A DNA stretch of 64,000 nt from assembly GCA_963848675.1 (NCBI GenBank), contig CAWKEY010000024.1, forward strand, positions 1-64,000, written 5' to 3'. Position numbers and translations under genes: made by a program. Below, one piece after another: positions 9,569 to 22,887 of this stretch. The notes beneath the pieces were generated by a model that worked only from the letters and a program-made list of their open reading frames with translations, made no database searches and was not told the origin of the DNA. The DNA comes from CAWKEY01 sp963848675. GTDB taxonomy: Bacteria > Pseudomonadota > Gammaproteobacteria > Methylococcales > Methylomonadaceae. Every line of letters starts with the position of its first letter. The stretch's first letter is position 1.

Positions 9569-9598
9569 GAGCCGTGTACGGACCCGTACGCACGGTTC
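9569..9598 (+). ncRNA. Group II intron domain V (intron A)
   Basis: A lower stem GAGCCGT pairs with ACGGTTC, and an upper stem GTACG pairs with CGTAC over the loop gacc, with a two-base GC bulge on the 3' side. At 30 nt it is four bases shorter than the usual 34, and the loop is not GNRA. This could be a real variant or a small deletion. It directly overlaps the end of the RT ORF, as is usual. Confidence 0.75.
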
Positions 9599-9636
9599 TG
9601 TGGGCAGACGGAGGCTGCGGCCTCCTCTGACCCGAT

Positions 9637-10858
9637 GCAGATACCTTGTGGAAACACAGCACCCAAATCGAACAGACCTTATTCACGCGACTTACGGATT
9701 TGTTTGGTTTTTCCACCACCATCACCCTCTACGATCTCACCAATACCTATTTCGAAGGCGAAGTACCGCACAATACCAAAGCCCGGCGTGGACGCTCAAA
9801 AGAAAAGCGCACGGATTGTCCGCTGGTGACGCTGGGTTTAGTCTTGGACGGCAGCGGCTTTGTGCGCCGTTCACAGACCTTTGCCGGTAATGTCAGCGAA
9901 GCGGGTACGCATGGAAACCATGCTGCAAAATCTGGGTGCGCCACAGGGCGCCTTGGTGGTGATGGATGCCGGAATTGCTACAGAGGCCAATATTCAATGG
10001 CTGCGCACAAAAGGCTATGGTTATCTGGTCGTCAGTCGCGAACGCGCACGTCAATTTGATGCGGATGCCGCCATCTCGGTTGAAACTGCTGCCCAGGAAA
10101 CGGTACGCTGCCAAAAAGTCGTCGCCGAAGACGGCCAAGAAGTGCGGCTTTATTGCCATTCATCCGGCCGCGAACAAAAGGAACGGGCCATGGCGGAACG
10201 CTTCGCCAGCCGTTTTGAAGCCGGACTTAACGCCTTAAACGCAGGGTTGCAACGCCCCCGCACCGAAAAACGCCCGGATAAATTATGGGAGCGTATCGGC
10301 CGCTTGAAAGAAAAGCATCATGGCATCGGTCAGCATTATCAAATCGACTTGCAAACCGATGACAGCGGTGAAAAAGCGCTAAGCATCACCTGGCAAAAAC
10401 ACAGTGTGCCGGGTTCTTATGTTGATCTCCCAGGTGTCTATTGCCTGCGCAGTAACCAATGCCAATGGCCGGAAGAACAGCTATGGCGCACTTATATGAT
10501 GCTCACTGACCTTGAAGCCGTGTTTCGCTGTTTTAAAAGTGATCTGGGTTTTCGGCCTATCTTTCATAGTAAAGAAGAGCGGGCTGACAGTCACTTGTTC
10601 ATCACCGTATTGGCCTATCAGTTTGTCCAACTTATTCGCCGCCGTCTACAAGAGAGCGCTATTGATGCCAACGGTAGTTGGCGCACATTACGGGAAATCA
10701 TGCGCAGTCAATGCCGGGTAACCGCCAGTTTCCGTCGTGCCGATGGTAAAGCCTTGCATGTGCGCAAAGCCACCCGTGCGGAACCGGAGCAAATGGCTAT
10801 TTATCGTGCCTTAAAAGAGAACCCGGCACCCGGAGGTATCAGCAAAACCATCGTCTAA
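9637..10858 (+). pseudogene. IS1634-family transposase, C-terminal exon with frameshift
   Basis: The exon continues from MYRA with ADTLWKHSTQIEQTLF, then the family landmarks ITLYDLTNTYFEGE (first catalytic Asp region), ALVVMDAGIATEANIQWL (second Asp) and the C-terminal LEAVFRCFKSDLGFRPIFH with the catalytic Glu. The frame changes after NVSEAGT. The sequence acgcatggaaacc has one extra A at 9911; without it the protein reads EAGTLETMLQNLGAPQG and stays open to TAA 10856-10858. The two exons together would encode about 626 residues. The frameshift makes the transposase inactive even if the introns splice. Confidence 0.8.
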
Positions 10859-10901
10859 AACACTGAGACTAGACGCTATTTTTCAAAGTGTAGTGCCACA
10901 C

Positions 10902-11057
10902 GAAGATTTTTTATAACACAACATATTGTTTTTAAATGGATATTAATTGCATGTGTTAAATATGGGCTAATCAACAACAAAAACTGTTACCCTGTTTTGA
11001 ACCAGGCCGAAATACGGAGCTTCTTCAGACTCATTTATCATTGGAAGAGCCTGGGTG
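10902..11057. other. AT-rich spacer between insertion sequence and rRNA promoters
   Basis: There is no gene here. The sequence is AT-rich near 10905-10990, as expected for an upstream activating region of an rRNA promoter, but no specific binding site can be assigned from sequence alone. Confidence 0.4.
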
Positions 11058-11085
11058 TTGACAAGTGAGCTGGATAGGATAGAAT
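11058..11085 (+). promoter_or_regulatory. rRNA operon promoter P1
   Basis: A perfect -35 TTGACA (11058-11063) is separated by 16 bases from a -10 TAGAAT (11080-11085). It lies about 290 bases before the 16S gene, followed by a GC-rich stretch. Confidence 0.6.
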
Positions 11086-11144
11086 GCGCGGCTGTTCCGG
11101 TGCTGGCGACAGGCCGCGGAGCAGGAAAAAAAGTGAACGGGGAG

Positions 11145-11172
11145 TTGACAGCGGTTTTTGGCGCTGTATAAT
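11145..11172 (+). promoter_or_regulatory. rRNA operon promoter P2
   Basis: Perfect -35 TTGACA (11145-11150) and perfect -10 TATAAT (11167-11172) with 16-base spacing. It is the strongest-looking promoter in the window and sits about 200 bases before 16S, with boxA just downstream. Confidence 0.75.
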
Positions 11173-11201
11173 TGTTGGACTCAGAGGGGCTTAGGCTCCA
11201 C

Positions 11202-11210
11202 GCTCTTTAA
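11202..11210 (+). promoter_or_regulatory. boxA antitermination site, rRNA leader
   Basis: GCTCTTTAA matches the boxA consensus bound by the NusB-NusE antitermination complex. A second copy lies in the spacer before 23S (13320-13328). Confidence 0.65.
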
Positions 11211-11375
11211 AAAATCAGATCAAAATAATTTGTGTGGGCACTTGTGGTGATGAATCGAGCGGTAGCTAGATAATCGACACAAGAACACACGTTAATTCAA
11301 AGCAATTTAATTTACGTTTATTCTGACGTCGAGCCAAGATTGGCTACTCATCTTATTGAGTGGCAAGACAAGATT

Positions 11376-12910
<1,535 letters not shown>

Positions 12911-12978
12911 CAAAGACCGTTTGATCGCGTTATAAGTGTCCACAACAAATTATTTTGATCACATGAAGAGATGAGCCT

Positions 12979-13055
<77 letters not shown>

Positions 13056-13121
13056 CTTTACTGGCATTGTATCGACACTGCCGTAAAGACTGGTACACGG
13101 GCGAGGGAACCTGGAAACACC

Positions 13122-13197
13122 GGGGCCATAGCTCAGCTGGGAGAGCGCCTGCCTTGCACGCAGGAGGTCAGGAGTTCGATCCTCCTTGGCTCCACCA
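13122..13197 (+). tRNA. alaT: tRNA-Ala (anticodon TGC)
   Basis: A 76-nt tRNA with encoded CCA. Acceptor GGGGCCA pairs with TGGCTCC, including one G-T pair. The anticodon loop is cttgcac and the T-loop is ttcgatc. It is 66 bases after tRNA-Ile, the standard Ile-Ala spacer pair. Confidence 0.97.
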
Positions 13198-13570
13198 ATT
13201 CTATAGCGTTTCGAGCGGAACCCACCACAAGCCACGACAGCGCGTTGTGCGCACCGGCGGATGGGGACTACAGCCGTCTCACACGAGACCTTATAGAATT
13301 GGTGTAAACAACATCGATAGCTCTTTAACAATCTGGAAATCTGTAATTAAGTACATTCATGACCCTAAGTCATGAACATACTGAACGCGTTCAAGTGCAT
13401 GCGTGCAGCGAAAGCAGGCCACATCGGCGTCCGCCGGTGCCGTCTACGCGCCGCTGCGCACGTAAACACGAACGCATACTCAAGCACAAAGCGAAAATGT
13501 CAGCTGACAAATAACCCGCAGACCGCGCACCGGGAGCAATCCCGGTGGTGCAGACTGATTCGGGTTATAT
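13198..13570 (+). other. Internal transcribed spacer between tRNA-Ala and 23S
   Basis: There is no gene here. The spacer holds a boxA copy (13320-13328) followed by sequence expected to pair with the region after 23S to form the RNase III processing stem. Short open frames across it are not coding. Confidence 0.6.
13320..13328 (+). promoter_or_regulatory. boxA antitermination site in the 16S-23S spacer
   Basis: GCTCTTTAA followed by caatctgg, a good boxA for antitermination of transcription into 23S. Confidence 0.65.
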
Positions 13571-16464
<2,894 letters not shown>

Positions 16465-16716
16465 ATAACGCCCAATCAGTTTGGAGCGGTTATGAGCTAA
16501 GCAAGCTTAGCCAGTTGATACGCTGACGCGAGAGTAGTACAGATTTCCAGAAACGGGCCCAAGGCCAACGGCGCCAGGCGAAAGCTGAGGTTGCCGGCCG
16601 GACCTGAACAGAGTTTAGAGCCGACGCCGCAAGGCGGACGCACTAGAAAGACAGGATAGAGATAAAGCAAAGGCGAAACCATGAGACTGAAAGACGCAAC
16701 GCGCTTTCAGCCTGGG

Positions 16717-16733
16717 CCTTGCACCTTGAACCT
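16717..16733. repeat. Short dispersed CCTTG repeat, rRNA spacer copy
   Basis: ccttgcaccttgaacct in the 23S-5S spacer closely matches two copies in opposite orientation downstream of topA's start (53374-53393 and 53431-53457). Three occurrences in one window suggest a small dispersed repeat. Confidence 0.45.
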
Positions 16734-16748
16734 GCTTTCACACCAGAT

Positions 16749-16867
16749 TGCTTGGTGACCATAGCGAGCGTGAACCACCCGATCCCATCCCGAACTCGGC
16801 AGTGAAACCGCTTAGCGCCGATGATAGTGTGGCAGTTTGCCATGCGAAAGTAGGGAATTGCCAAGCT
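16749..16867 (+). rRNA. rrf: 5S ribosomal RNA
   Basis: A gene of about 119 nt. The 5' arm tgcttggtgacc pairs with the 3' end gggaattgccaagc. The conserved core cccatcccgaactcggcagtgaaac and ccgatgatagtgtggc is present. It follows 23S after a 284-base spacer and precedes a terminator. Confidence 0.93.
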
Positions 16868-16875
16868 CTTAACCC

Positions 16876-16906
16876 AAACCCAAGCCACAAGCTTGGGTTT
16901 TTTTTT
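16876..16906 (+). terminator. Intrinsic terminator of the rRNA operon
   Basis: A perfect 10-bp stem AAACCCAAGC / GCTTGGGTTT with the loop cacaa, followed by a run of T (16898-16906). It ends the rRNA operon before glnE. Confidence 0.9.
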
Positions 16907-17017
16907 GCCAACGGGGAACGTCGGCTCAACACGCATCCCCCCGCTGTGGACTCACATTTTGGCAGCCTCAACTGGTTTTCGGTATCATGGCGGTTTCTGT
17001 GCGCGCAAACAACCGAC

Positions 17018-19888
17018 ATGTCTTTAGTTCATTATTTCAAATCCCAAATACAGCAATTACCAGAATTATTGCAGGAGTCTGTTGAGCGTTCGCTATCGAT
17101 ATTTCTGGAGCAGATAAAACTGGCAGGTTTTGATTTACCAGAGCAGGCTGATTTACAAAATAGCTTGGTAAAGGTTTTCTGTTGTAGTCAATTCATTAGC
17201 GAGAGTTGCATCAAAAACCCTGGTCTGTTCGTGGATTTGGCGGCATCGTCTGATTTGTTTTCCAGGGACAGGCGCAACGGCTATGCGTTTTCCTTGAAAC
17301 AGCATGAAGTTGATTCAGAGGCTGAGTTGATGCGCCAGCTTCGACTGTTTCGCCGGCGCGAAATGATCAGGATAGCATGGCGTGATTTGGCTGGCTGGTC
17401 TGATCTCGGAGAGACGTTGCAGGATCTAACGGCATTGGCGGATGCGTCAATCCAGTTTGCGCTGGATTTTCTTTATCAGCAGGCTTGTGAAAAACGCGGC
17501 GTTCCAACCCTGGCGGATGGCACGCCTATCAATGTGGTGGTGCTGGGTATGGGCAAGCTGGGTGCTTATGAATTGAATTATTCTTCTGATATTGACCTTA
17601 TTTTTGCGTATGCGGAAGACGGCCTATTATCGGATAGAAAACAAACTAGCTATAGCGAATTTTTTGCCCGCTTGTGCCGCAATTTGGTCAAAGTGCTTGA
17701 TGAAATTACTGTTGATGGCTTTGTATTCAGGACTGACATTCGATTAAGACCTTTTGGCGATAGTGGCCCGATCATCATGACGTTTGATGGCATGGAAAAT
17801 TATTATCAGACCCAAGCCCGAGAGTGGGAGCGGTATGCGATGATTAAAGTCCGTCAGGTTGCCGGGGATTTTCATACAGGCTCCGAATTGATGGCCATGT
17901 TGAAGCCTTTTGTGTACCGGCGCTATCTGGATTATGGCGCTTTTCAGGAGTTACGCTCGTTAAAGTCGCAAATTACCCAGGAACTGAAGCGCAAAGACCG
18001 GCTGGAAAACATCAAACTGGGGCCGGGTGGTATCCGGGAAATCGAGTTTATCGGGCAGGCATTCCAGTTGATTCGTGGAGGTAATGAAAAAGCCTTGCAA
18101 ACGCGCGGAATTCTGGATGTTTTACGGATTCTTAATGAATTGGAATTGCTGGCGCCCAAGGACGCCGAACAGTTAATAGCCTCATATTGTTTTTTGCGCC
18201 GAGTGGAAAATCACATCCAGCAATATCAGGACAGGCAGACGCATGATTTGCCGGGCGATGCCTTGGGGCAGCAGATTTTGGCGTATTCATTGGGCTATGC
18301 TGACTGGTCTGGCTTTAAAGCTGACCTGGATCAAGTCAGGCGTCAGGTTCAGGCGGTGTTCGATCAGGTTTTTTCAGTTTCGAAGCAAGACCAAGTCAAT
18401 CTGCAAAGTCAGAAAATATGGGTCTGTGCGGCAGATGATGCCGAGTTAATGGCTGAACTTGAAAACTATGGCATACACAATTCCGGCGACCTGTTGGCCT
18501 CAATCAAGGCATTCAAAAATTCAGTGGCAGTTAAGCGTCTGACGGCAAAAGGCGCCGCAGTGCTGGATCGCTTGATGCCGCAATTGATAGAAGGCATGAC
18601 CAAGGTTGATAATCCAGATGAAACCTTAACGCGCATTCTGGCATTGTTTGAAGCCGTTGCTGGCAGAAATGTCTATTTGTCGCTATTGGCCGAAAATTCG
18701 GGTGCATTGACGCAATTAATCCGTCTGGCATCAGCCAGCCCCTGGATTTGTGAGTATTTGTCACTGTATCCGGTGTTATTTGATGAGCTGCTGGATACGC
18801 GGTCGTTATTCGAACCATTGAAAAAACAGGATCTGGATGCACAACTGAGCTTTTTGCTGGCACAAATTGAAGTGCAGGATCTTGAACAGCTGATGATAGT
18901 GCTGAGGCAGTTTAAGCAACTCAATGTACTCAGAGTTGCGGCAGCCGATATCATGGGCGCCATTCCTATTATGGTGGTCAGCGATTATCTGACCTACATC
19001 GCCGAGAGCATCGTGCAACACGTAGTTGAGCGCGCCTGGGTGATTTTGACAGAAAAACACGGCACTCCACCTGATTGTGATGACAGGACGACGGGATTTG
19101 GCGTGCTGGGCTTTGGTAAATTCGGCGGCATTGAGCTGGGCTATGGCTCGGATCTGGATATGGTGTTTTTATACGATTGCAAGGATGGCAATGCCATGAC
19201 GAATGGTCCAAAGCCGATACCCTGCACCCAGTTTTATGGCCGGCTGGGCCAAAGAGTGCGGCATATACTCGATACCAAGATGTTGTCTGGCGTACTTTAT
19301 GATGTTGATATGCGCTTAAGGCCCAGTGGTGATTCGGGTTTGTTGGTTAGCCATGTCAACAGTTACGAAGAGTATTTAAGGAATCAGGCCTGGACCTGGG
19401 AGCATCAAGCCCTGGTCAGAGGGCGATTTATTGCCGGCGATTCACGGCTGCAGCGCCAGTATGAAACCATCCGGCGTAAAATTCTGTGCCTGCCGCGAAA
19501 AACCGCGCTTTTGAAAAAGGAAGTCCGCGAAATGCGGGAAAAAATGCGCGAGGCGCTTGCCGTCTCAGATCCCGACAAGTTCGACTTAAAACAGAGCAAA
19601 GGCGGTATTGCTGATATTGAGTTTATAGTACAATTTGGGGTTTTAGAGCAGGCCTCAAAAAATGAGGCATTGACCACGTATACCGATAATGTGAGGCTGC
19701 TTGAAGGCTTGCAGGCACAGGGGTTTATGTCATCAGCACAGGCCCAAACGCTGAAATCGGCTTACTGTGCATACCGGGATTATGGGCATAAACTGGTCTT
19801 ACAAGGGGATCGTGCGGTAATCGATGAAGCGCTGGTTGTCGAGATGAGAACTCAAGTCGAACAGCTCTGGCGCGATTTTATTGAATAA
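17018..19888 (+). CDS. glnE: Bifunctional glutamine synthetase adenylyltransferase/adenylyl-removing enzyme
   Basis: GlnE attaches AMP to glutamine synthetase when nitrogen is plentiful and removes it when nitrogen is scarce, under control of PII proteins. The 956-aa length matches the family (946 in E. coli). Both nucleotidyltransferase domains are intact: GMGKLGAYELNYSSDIDL near residue 177 (de-adenylylation) and GFGKFGGIELGYGSDLDM near residue 700 (adenylylation), each with the paired metal-binding Asp residues. The frame is open upstream through the 5S gene, so the start is set to ATG 17018 (MSLVHYF), where family similarity begins. It stands alone after the rRNA terminator, 39 bases before ilvE. 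Confidence 0.95.
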   Translation: MSLVHYFKSQIQQLPELLQESVERSLSIFLEQIKLAGFDLPEQADLQNSLVKVFCCSQFISESCIKNPGLFVDLAASSDLFSRDRRNGYAFSLKQHEVDSEAELMRQLRLFRRREMIRIAWRDLAGWSDLGETLQDLTALADASIQFALDFLYQQACEKRGVPTLADGTPINVVVLGMGKLGAYELNYSSDIDLIFAYAEDGLLSDRKQTSYSEFFARLCRNLVKVLDEITVDGFVFRTDIRLRPFGDSGPIIMTFDGMENYYQTQAREWERYAMIKVRQVAGDFHTGSELMAMLKPFVYRRYLDYGAFQELRSLKSQITQELKRKDRLENIKLGPGGIREIEFIGQAFQLIRGGNEKALQTRGILDVLRILNELELLAPKDAEQLIASYCFLRRVENHIQQYQDRQTHDLPGDALGQQILAYSLGYADWSGFKADLDQVRRQVQAVFDQVFSVSKQDQVNLQSQKIWVCAADDAELMAELENYGIHNSGDLLASIKAFKNSVAVKRLTAKGAAVLDRLMPQLIEGMTKVDNPDETLTRILALFEAVAGRNVYLSLLAENSGALTQLIRLASASPWICEYLSLYPVLFDELLDTRSLFEPLKKQDLDAQLSFLLAQIEVQDLEQLMIVLRQFKQLNVLRVAAADIMGAIPIMVVSDYLTYIAESIVQHVVERAWVILTEKHGTPPDCDDRTTGFGVLGFGKFGGIELGYGSDLDMVFLYDCKDGNAMTNGPKPIPCTQFYGRLGQRVRHILDTKMLSGVLYDVDMRLRPSGDSGLLVSHVNSYEEYLRNQAWTWEHQALVRGRFIAGDSRLQRQYETIRRKILCLPRKTALLKKEVREMREKMREALAVSDPDKFDLKQSKGGIADIEFIVQFGVLEQASKNEALTTYTDNVRLLEGLQAQGFMSSAQAQTLKSAYCAYRDYGHKLVLQGDRAVIDEALVVEMRTQVEQLWRDFIE

Positions 19889-19927
19889 TGGCAGGCAACT
19901 AAACACACAAATGGTGGAGAATGAATT

Positions 19928-20851
19928 ATGACGATGGACGATAGAGACGGCGTTATTTGGCTGGATGGAAAATGGGTTGAGTGGCGAGACGCTAAAGTCC
20001 ATGTGTTAACGCACACACTGCACTACGGAGCCGGCGTATTTGAAGGACTAAGAGCTTACCACGCAGAAAAAGGCACGGCGATTTTCAAACTGAAAGAGCA
20101 CACGGATCGTTTGTACCGTTCGGCGCAGATCATGAATATGAAAATGCCCTATGGCAAAGACGAACTCAATGAGGCCCAAGCTGATGCTGTGGCCAAAAAT
20201 GGCCTGGACAGTGCTTATATCCGCACGATGTGCTTTTTTGGCTCAGAAGGCATGGGGCTGCGCGCCGATAATCTGAAAGTGCATGTGATGATTGCCGCCT
20301 GGACGTGGGGGGCTTATCTGGGCGCTGACAACATGGAAAAAGGCATCCGCATCCGCACCTCGTCTTACACGCGCAACCATGTCAACAGCACCATGTGCAA
20401 AGCCAAAGCCAACGGCAACTACATCAATTCAATACTGGCTCTGCAGGAAGCCTTGTCGACAGGTTACGATGAAGCCTTGTTGCTGGATCATGAAGGCTAT
20501 GCCGCAGAAGGCAGCGGCGAAAACCTGTTTATTGTGCGCAACGGCAAACTCTATACCCCGGAGACCACTTCCGCGCTGGAAGGCATTACCCGCGATACGA
20601 TCATGACAATCGCCCGCGAACAGGGGCTGGAAGTCTTTGAAAAACGCATTACCCGCGATGAAGTGTATATAGCCGATGAGGCTTTTTTTACCGGCTCTGC
20701 GGCGGAAGTAACGCCTATACGCGAATATGACGGCAGAAGCATAGGCAATGGCGGGCGTGGGCCGATTACGGAGAAATTGCAGGCGCTGTATTTTGATTAT
20801 GTCCATGGCCGCCGGGATGATCATTCCGAGTGGTTAACTTACGTTGCCTGA
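19928..20851 (+). CDS. ilvE: Branched-chain amino acid aminotransferase
   Basis: A PLP-dependent class IV aminotransferase that makes the last step of valine, leucine and isoleucine synthesis from 2-keto acids and glutamate. It is 307 aa. Seen: VHVLTHTLHYGAGVFEGLRAY near the N-terminus, the PLP lysine in STMCKAKANGNYINS (near residue 158), EGSGENLFIV, and the late signature ITRDEVYIADEAFFTGSAAE. The ribosome-binding site ggtggag lies about 10 bases before ATG 19928. The stop is two bases before waaF's likely TTG start, so it probably leads the downstream transcript. Confidence 0.95.
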   Translation: MTMDDRDGVIWLDGKWVEWRDAKVHVLTHTLHYGAGVFEGLRAYHAEKGTAIFKLKEHTDRLYRSAQIMNMKMPYGKDELNEAQADAVAKNGLDSAYIRTMCFFGSEGMGLRADNLKVHVMIAAWTWGAYLGADNMEKGIRIRTSSYTRNHVNSTMCKAKANGNYINSILALQEALSTGYDEALLLDHEGYAAEGSGENLFIVRNGKLYTPETTSALEGITRDTIMTIAREQGLEVFEKRITRDEVYIADEAFFTGSAAEVTPIREYDGRSIGNGGRGPITEKLQALYFDYVHGRRDDHSEWLTYVA

Positions 20852-20853
20852 GA

Positions 20854-21864
20854 TTGAAAAAGACACCTAAGATTTTAGTCGTGGGCCCTGCGTGGGTGGG
20901 CGATATGGTCATGGCGCAGAGCCTGTTTATTAGCCTAAAACAGGCTCAACCCGAGTGCCGTATTGACGTGCTGGCGCCGGCATGGACTTTATCCCTGCTG
21001 GCAAGAATGCCCGAGGTGACTAAAGCCCTTGTCATGCCGTTGCCACGCGGAAAACTTGGTTTAATGGCAAGGATTAATTTGGGCAGTCAATTACGGTCGG
21101 AGCGTTACGATCAGGCCATCTTGTTGCCCAATACCTGGAAGTCAGCAATAGTCCCTTTTTTCGCCGACATTCCCGTTCGTAGCGGTTATGTCGGCGAATG
21201 TCGCTGGGGGTTGCTGAATGACGCCAGAAAGCTGAATAAAAAAATTCTGACCATGACCGTGCAGCGCTTTGTCGCGTTAGGATTGCCCAAAGAGGCTCCG
21301 CCGCCGGTTTGCCCGGTGCCCAGGATGTCGGTAACAGAGGACAGGCAACGGGCTGTTGTCGATAAATTTAAAATTACACCCTCGCTAAAGATTCTGGCGC
21401 TATGTCCCGGTGCAGAATATGGTCCGGCCAAGCGCTGGCCGGCCGCTTATTTTGCCGAGATTGCCCGGCATAAAATTGATCAGGGTTGGCAGGTTTGGGT
21501 GTTTGGTTCAGACAAGGATAAGGAGGCCTCGCAAGCCATCAGCCAAGCAGCCGATAATGCCTGCATTGATTTTACCGGCAGGACTAGCCTTGCCGAAGCG
21601 GTGGATTTGATGTCACTGGTTGATACCGTAGTCAGCAATGATTCAGGTTTGATGCATGTAGCCGCGGCGCTGGACAAAAAAATAATCGCCATCTATGGCT
21701 CATCAGACCCCGGTTTTACGCCGCCGCTGAATCAAAAGGCCAACATCATTTCTCTGAATCTGGATTGCGCGCCATGCTTTAAGCGCGAGTGCCCGCTTGG
21801 GCACACGCGCTGCCTGCTTGATATTACGCCTGCACAGGTGCTTCAAGCGCTTGATGCCGACTGA
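20854..21864 (+). CDS. waaF: ADP-heptose:LPS heptosyltransferase II
   Basis: A family 9 glycosyltransferase that adds the second heptose to the inner core of lipopolysaccharide at the cytoplasmic face of the inner membrane. Seen: KILVVGPAWVGDMVMAQSLF at the N-terminus, LCPGAEYGPAKRWPAAYFAE and VVSNDSGLMHVAAALDKKIIAIYGSSDPGFTPP, plus C-terminal Cys residues of the APCFKRECPLGHTRCL block typical of WaaF. The start is uncertain: TTG 20854 gives MKKTPKILVV and avoids overlap, whereas GTG 20830 would overlap ilvE by 22 bases. About 336 aa, the usual length. It overlaps waaC by 11 bases. Confidence 0.9.
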   Translation: MKKTPKILVVGPAWVGDMVMAQSLFISLKQAQPECRIDVLAPAWTLSLLARMPEVTKALVMPLPRGKLGLMARINLGSQLRSERYDQAILLPNTWKSAIVPFFADIPVRSGYVGECRWGLLNDARKLNKKILTMTVQRFVALGLPKEAPPPVCPVPRMSVTEDRQRAVVDKFKITPSLKILALCPGAEYGPAKRWPAAYFAEIARHKIDQGWQVWVFGSDKDKEASQAISQAADNACIDFTGRTSLAEAVDLMSLVDTVVSNDSGLMHVAAALDKKIIAIYGSSDPGFTPPLNQKANIISLNLDCAPCFKRECPLGHTRCLLDITPAQVLQALDAD

Positions 21865-22858
21865 TGTGAAAATTGCAATCGTCAAACTTTCGGCGTTGGG
21901 CGACATTGTGCATGCGATGGTTGCCCTGCAGTTTATCAAGGCCCAGATTCCCGAGATACAGATCGACTGGGTTGTGGAGCAGGGATTTGCCGGCCTGCTG
22001 CAGCACAATGCCGATATTGATCAGGTCTTAACGGTTAACCTGAAAGCCTTAAAAACCCATAAAACCTCTGTTTTTCAGCAGCTCAAAAGAATTCATGACT
22101 ATGCAGGCAATCACTATGACCTGGTGATTGACGCGCAAGGCCTGATCAAATCGGCCGTTACGGCTAGACTTATCGGCAAACGGGTGGCGGGGTTTGATGC
22201 CGATTCCATCCGGGAAAAAGCAGCTTCATGGTTTTATCAGATAAATGTGGCCTGTGCCTACGATGTCAATACCATTGATAGAAATGTTCGAGTGTTGTCC
22301 GAGCCTTTGGGAATGGACATCAGCCGGGAGCAAATTCTTAATAAAAAGCCGTTTTTGTTTTTTAAGGATGAAGACCAAAGCATTTATGATGGATTTTCGG
22401 GCGATAAAAAAAACATTGTTCTGGTTATAGGCTCAACCTGGGACAGCAGGAATTATCCGGCAGAAAAGTTTGTCAAGATAGCCGAGGCATTGCAGCAAAA
22501 CTGTCTGGTGGTTTGGGGTAATGATGCAGAAAAAAGCAAGGCCGAATGGATGGCCGCACAATCCGGTTTTATTAAAGTCATGCCGAAACTGGATTTGAAC
22601 ACGCTGAAAGCGCTGATTGCCAAAGCTGATTTGCTGATTGGTAATGACACTGGCCCTACGCATATGGCCTGGGCTTTAAACAGGCCATCGATTACTATTT
22701 TTGGCCCCACGCCGGTGAGCCGGGTCTATCAGACCGGCATCAATAAAGTTATAAAGTCGGCTTCAAGCGTTAATCCGTATAAGCTTAACAAGCAGGATTA
22801 TTCAATCAAAGACATTAATGAAAACAAAATTATTGATATGGCACAATTGTTATTGTGA
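21854..22858 (+). CDS. waaC: LPS heptosyltransferase I
   Basis: A family 9 glycosyltransferase that adds the first heptose to Kdo in the LPS inner core. It has about 334 aa. Seen: VKIAIVKLSALGDIVHAMVALQF with the WaaC-type SALGDIVH motif, YDLVIDAQGLIKSAV, and LLIGNDTGPTHMAWALNRPSITIFGPTP. The start is set at ATG 21854, overlapping the end of waaF. GTG 21866 (MKIAIVKLS) is an equally credible start. It acts immediately before WaaF in the pathway, and the overlap indicates translational coupling. Confidence 0.9.
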   Translation: MPTDVKIAIVKLSALGDIVHAMVALQFIKAQIPEIQIDWVVEQGFAGLLQHNADIDQVLTVNLKALKTHKTSVFQQLKRIHDYAGNHYDLVIDAQGLIKSAVTARLIGKRVAGFDADSIREKAASWFYQINVACAYDVNTIDRNVRVLSEPLGMDISREQILNKKPFLFFKDEDQSIYDGFSGDKKNIVLVIGSTWDSRNYPAEKFVKIAEALQQNCLVVWGNDAEKSKAEWMAAQSGFIKVMPKLDLNTLKALIAKADLLIGNDTGPTHMAWALNRPSITIFGPTPVSRVYQTGINKVIKSASSVNPYKLNKQDYSIKDINENKIIDMAQLLL

Positions 22859-22887
22859 TTCAAGGCGGCAAGCAAGTGGAACTTAGC

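Larger units (their letters stand above)
8960..9636 (+). mobile_element. Group II intron A, 3' part
   Basis: This carries the end of the RT ORF, domain V (9569-9598), a domain VI-like stem (cggaggctgcggcctcctctg) and the 3' splice site ending ccgat at 9636. The next base begins transposase exon 2 in the correct frame. Confidence 0.75.
1..10901 (+). mobile_element. IS1634-like insertion sequence (left end outside window), split by nested group II introns
   Basis: The element is defined by one transposase gene in two exons, 28-687 and 9637-10858. The left terminal repeat lies before the window. The right end is probably near 10901: about 30 bases past the transposase stop there is a sequence whose reverse complement reads gtgtggcactacac, the style of tip seen in IS1634-family elements. 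Because the left end is not visible, neither the inverted repeat nor a target duplication can be confirmed. Intron DNA (688-9636) makes up most of its length. The element sits about 155 bp upstream of the first rRNA promoter. Confidence 0.6.

Noticed and set aside
9890..9930. Programmed frameshift in the transposase.
   Set aside because: No slippery run or downstream structure is seen at 9911, and IS1634-type transposases are normally made from one frame.
16748..17017. A 90-codon upstream extension of glnE through the 5S gene.
   Set aside because: It would translate 5S rRNA and the terminator; family similarity begins at ATG 17018.
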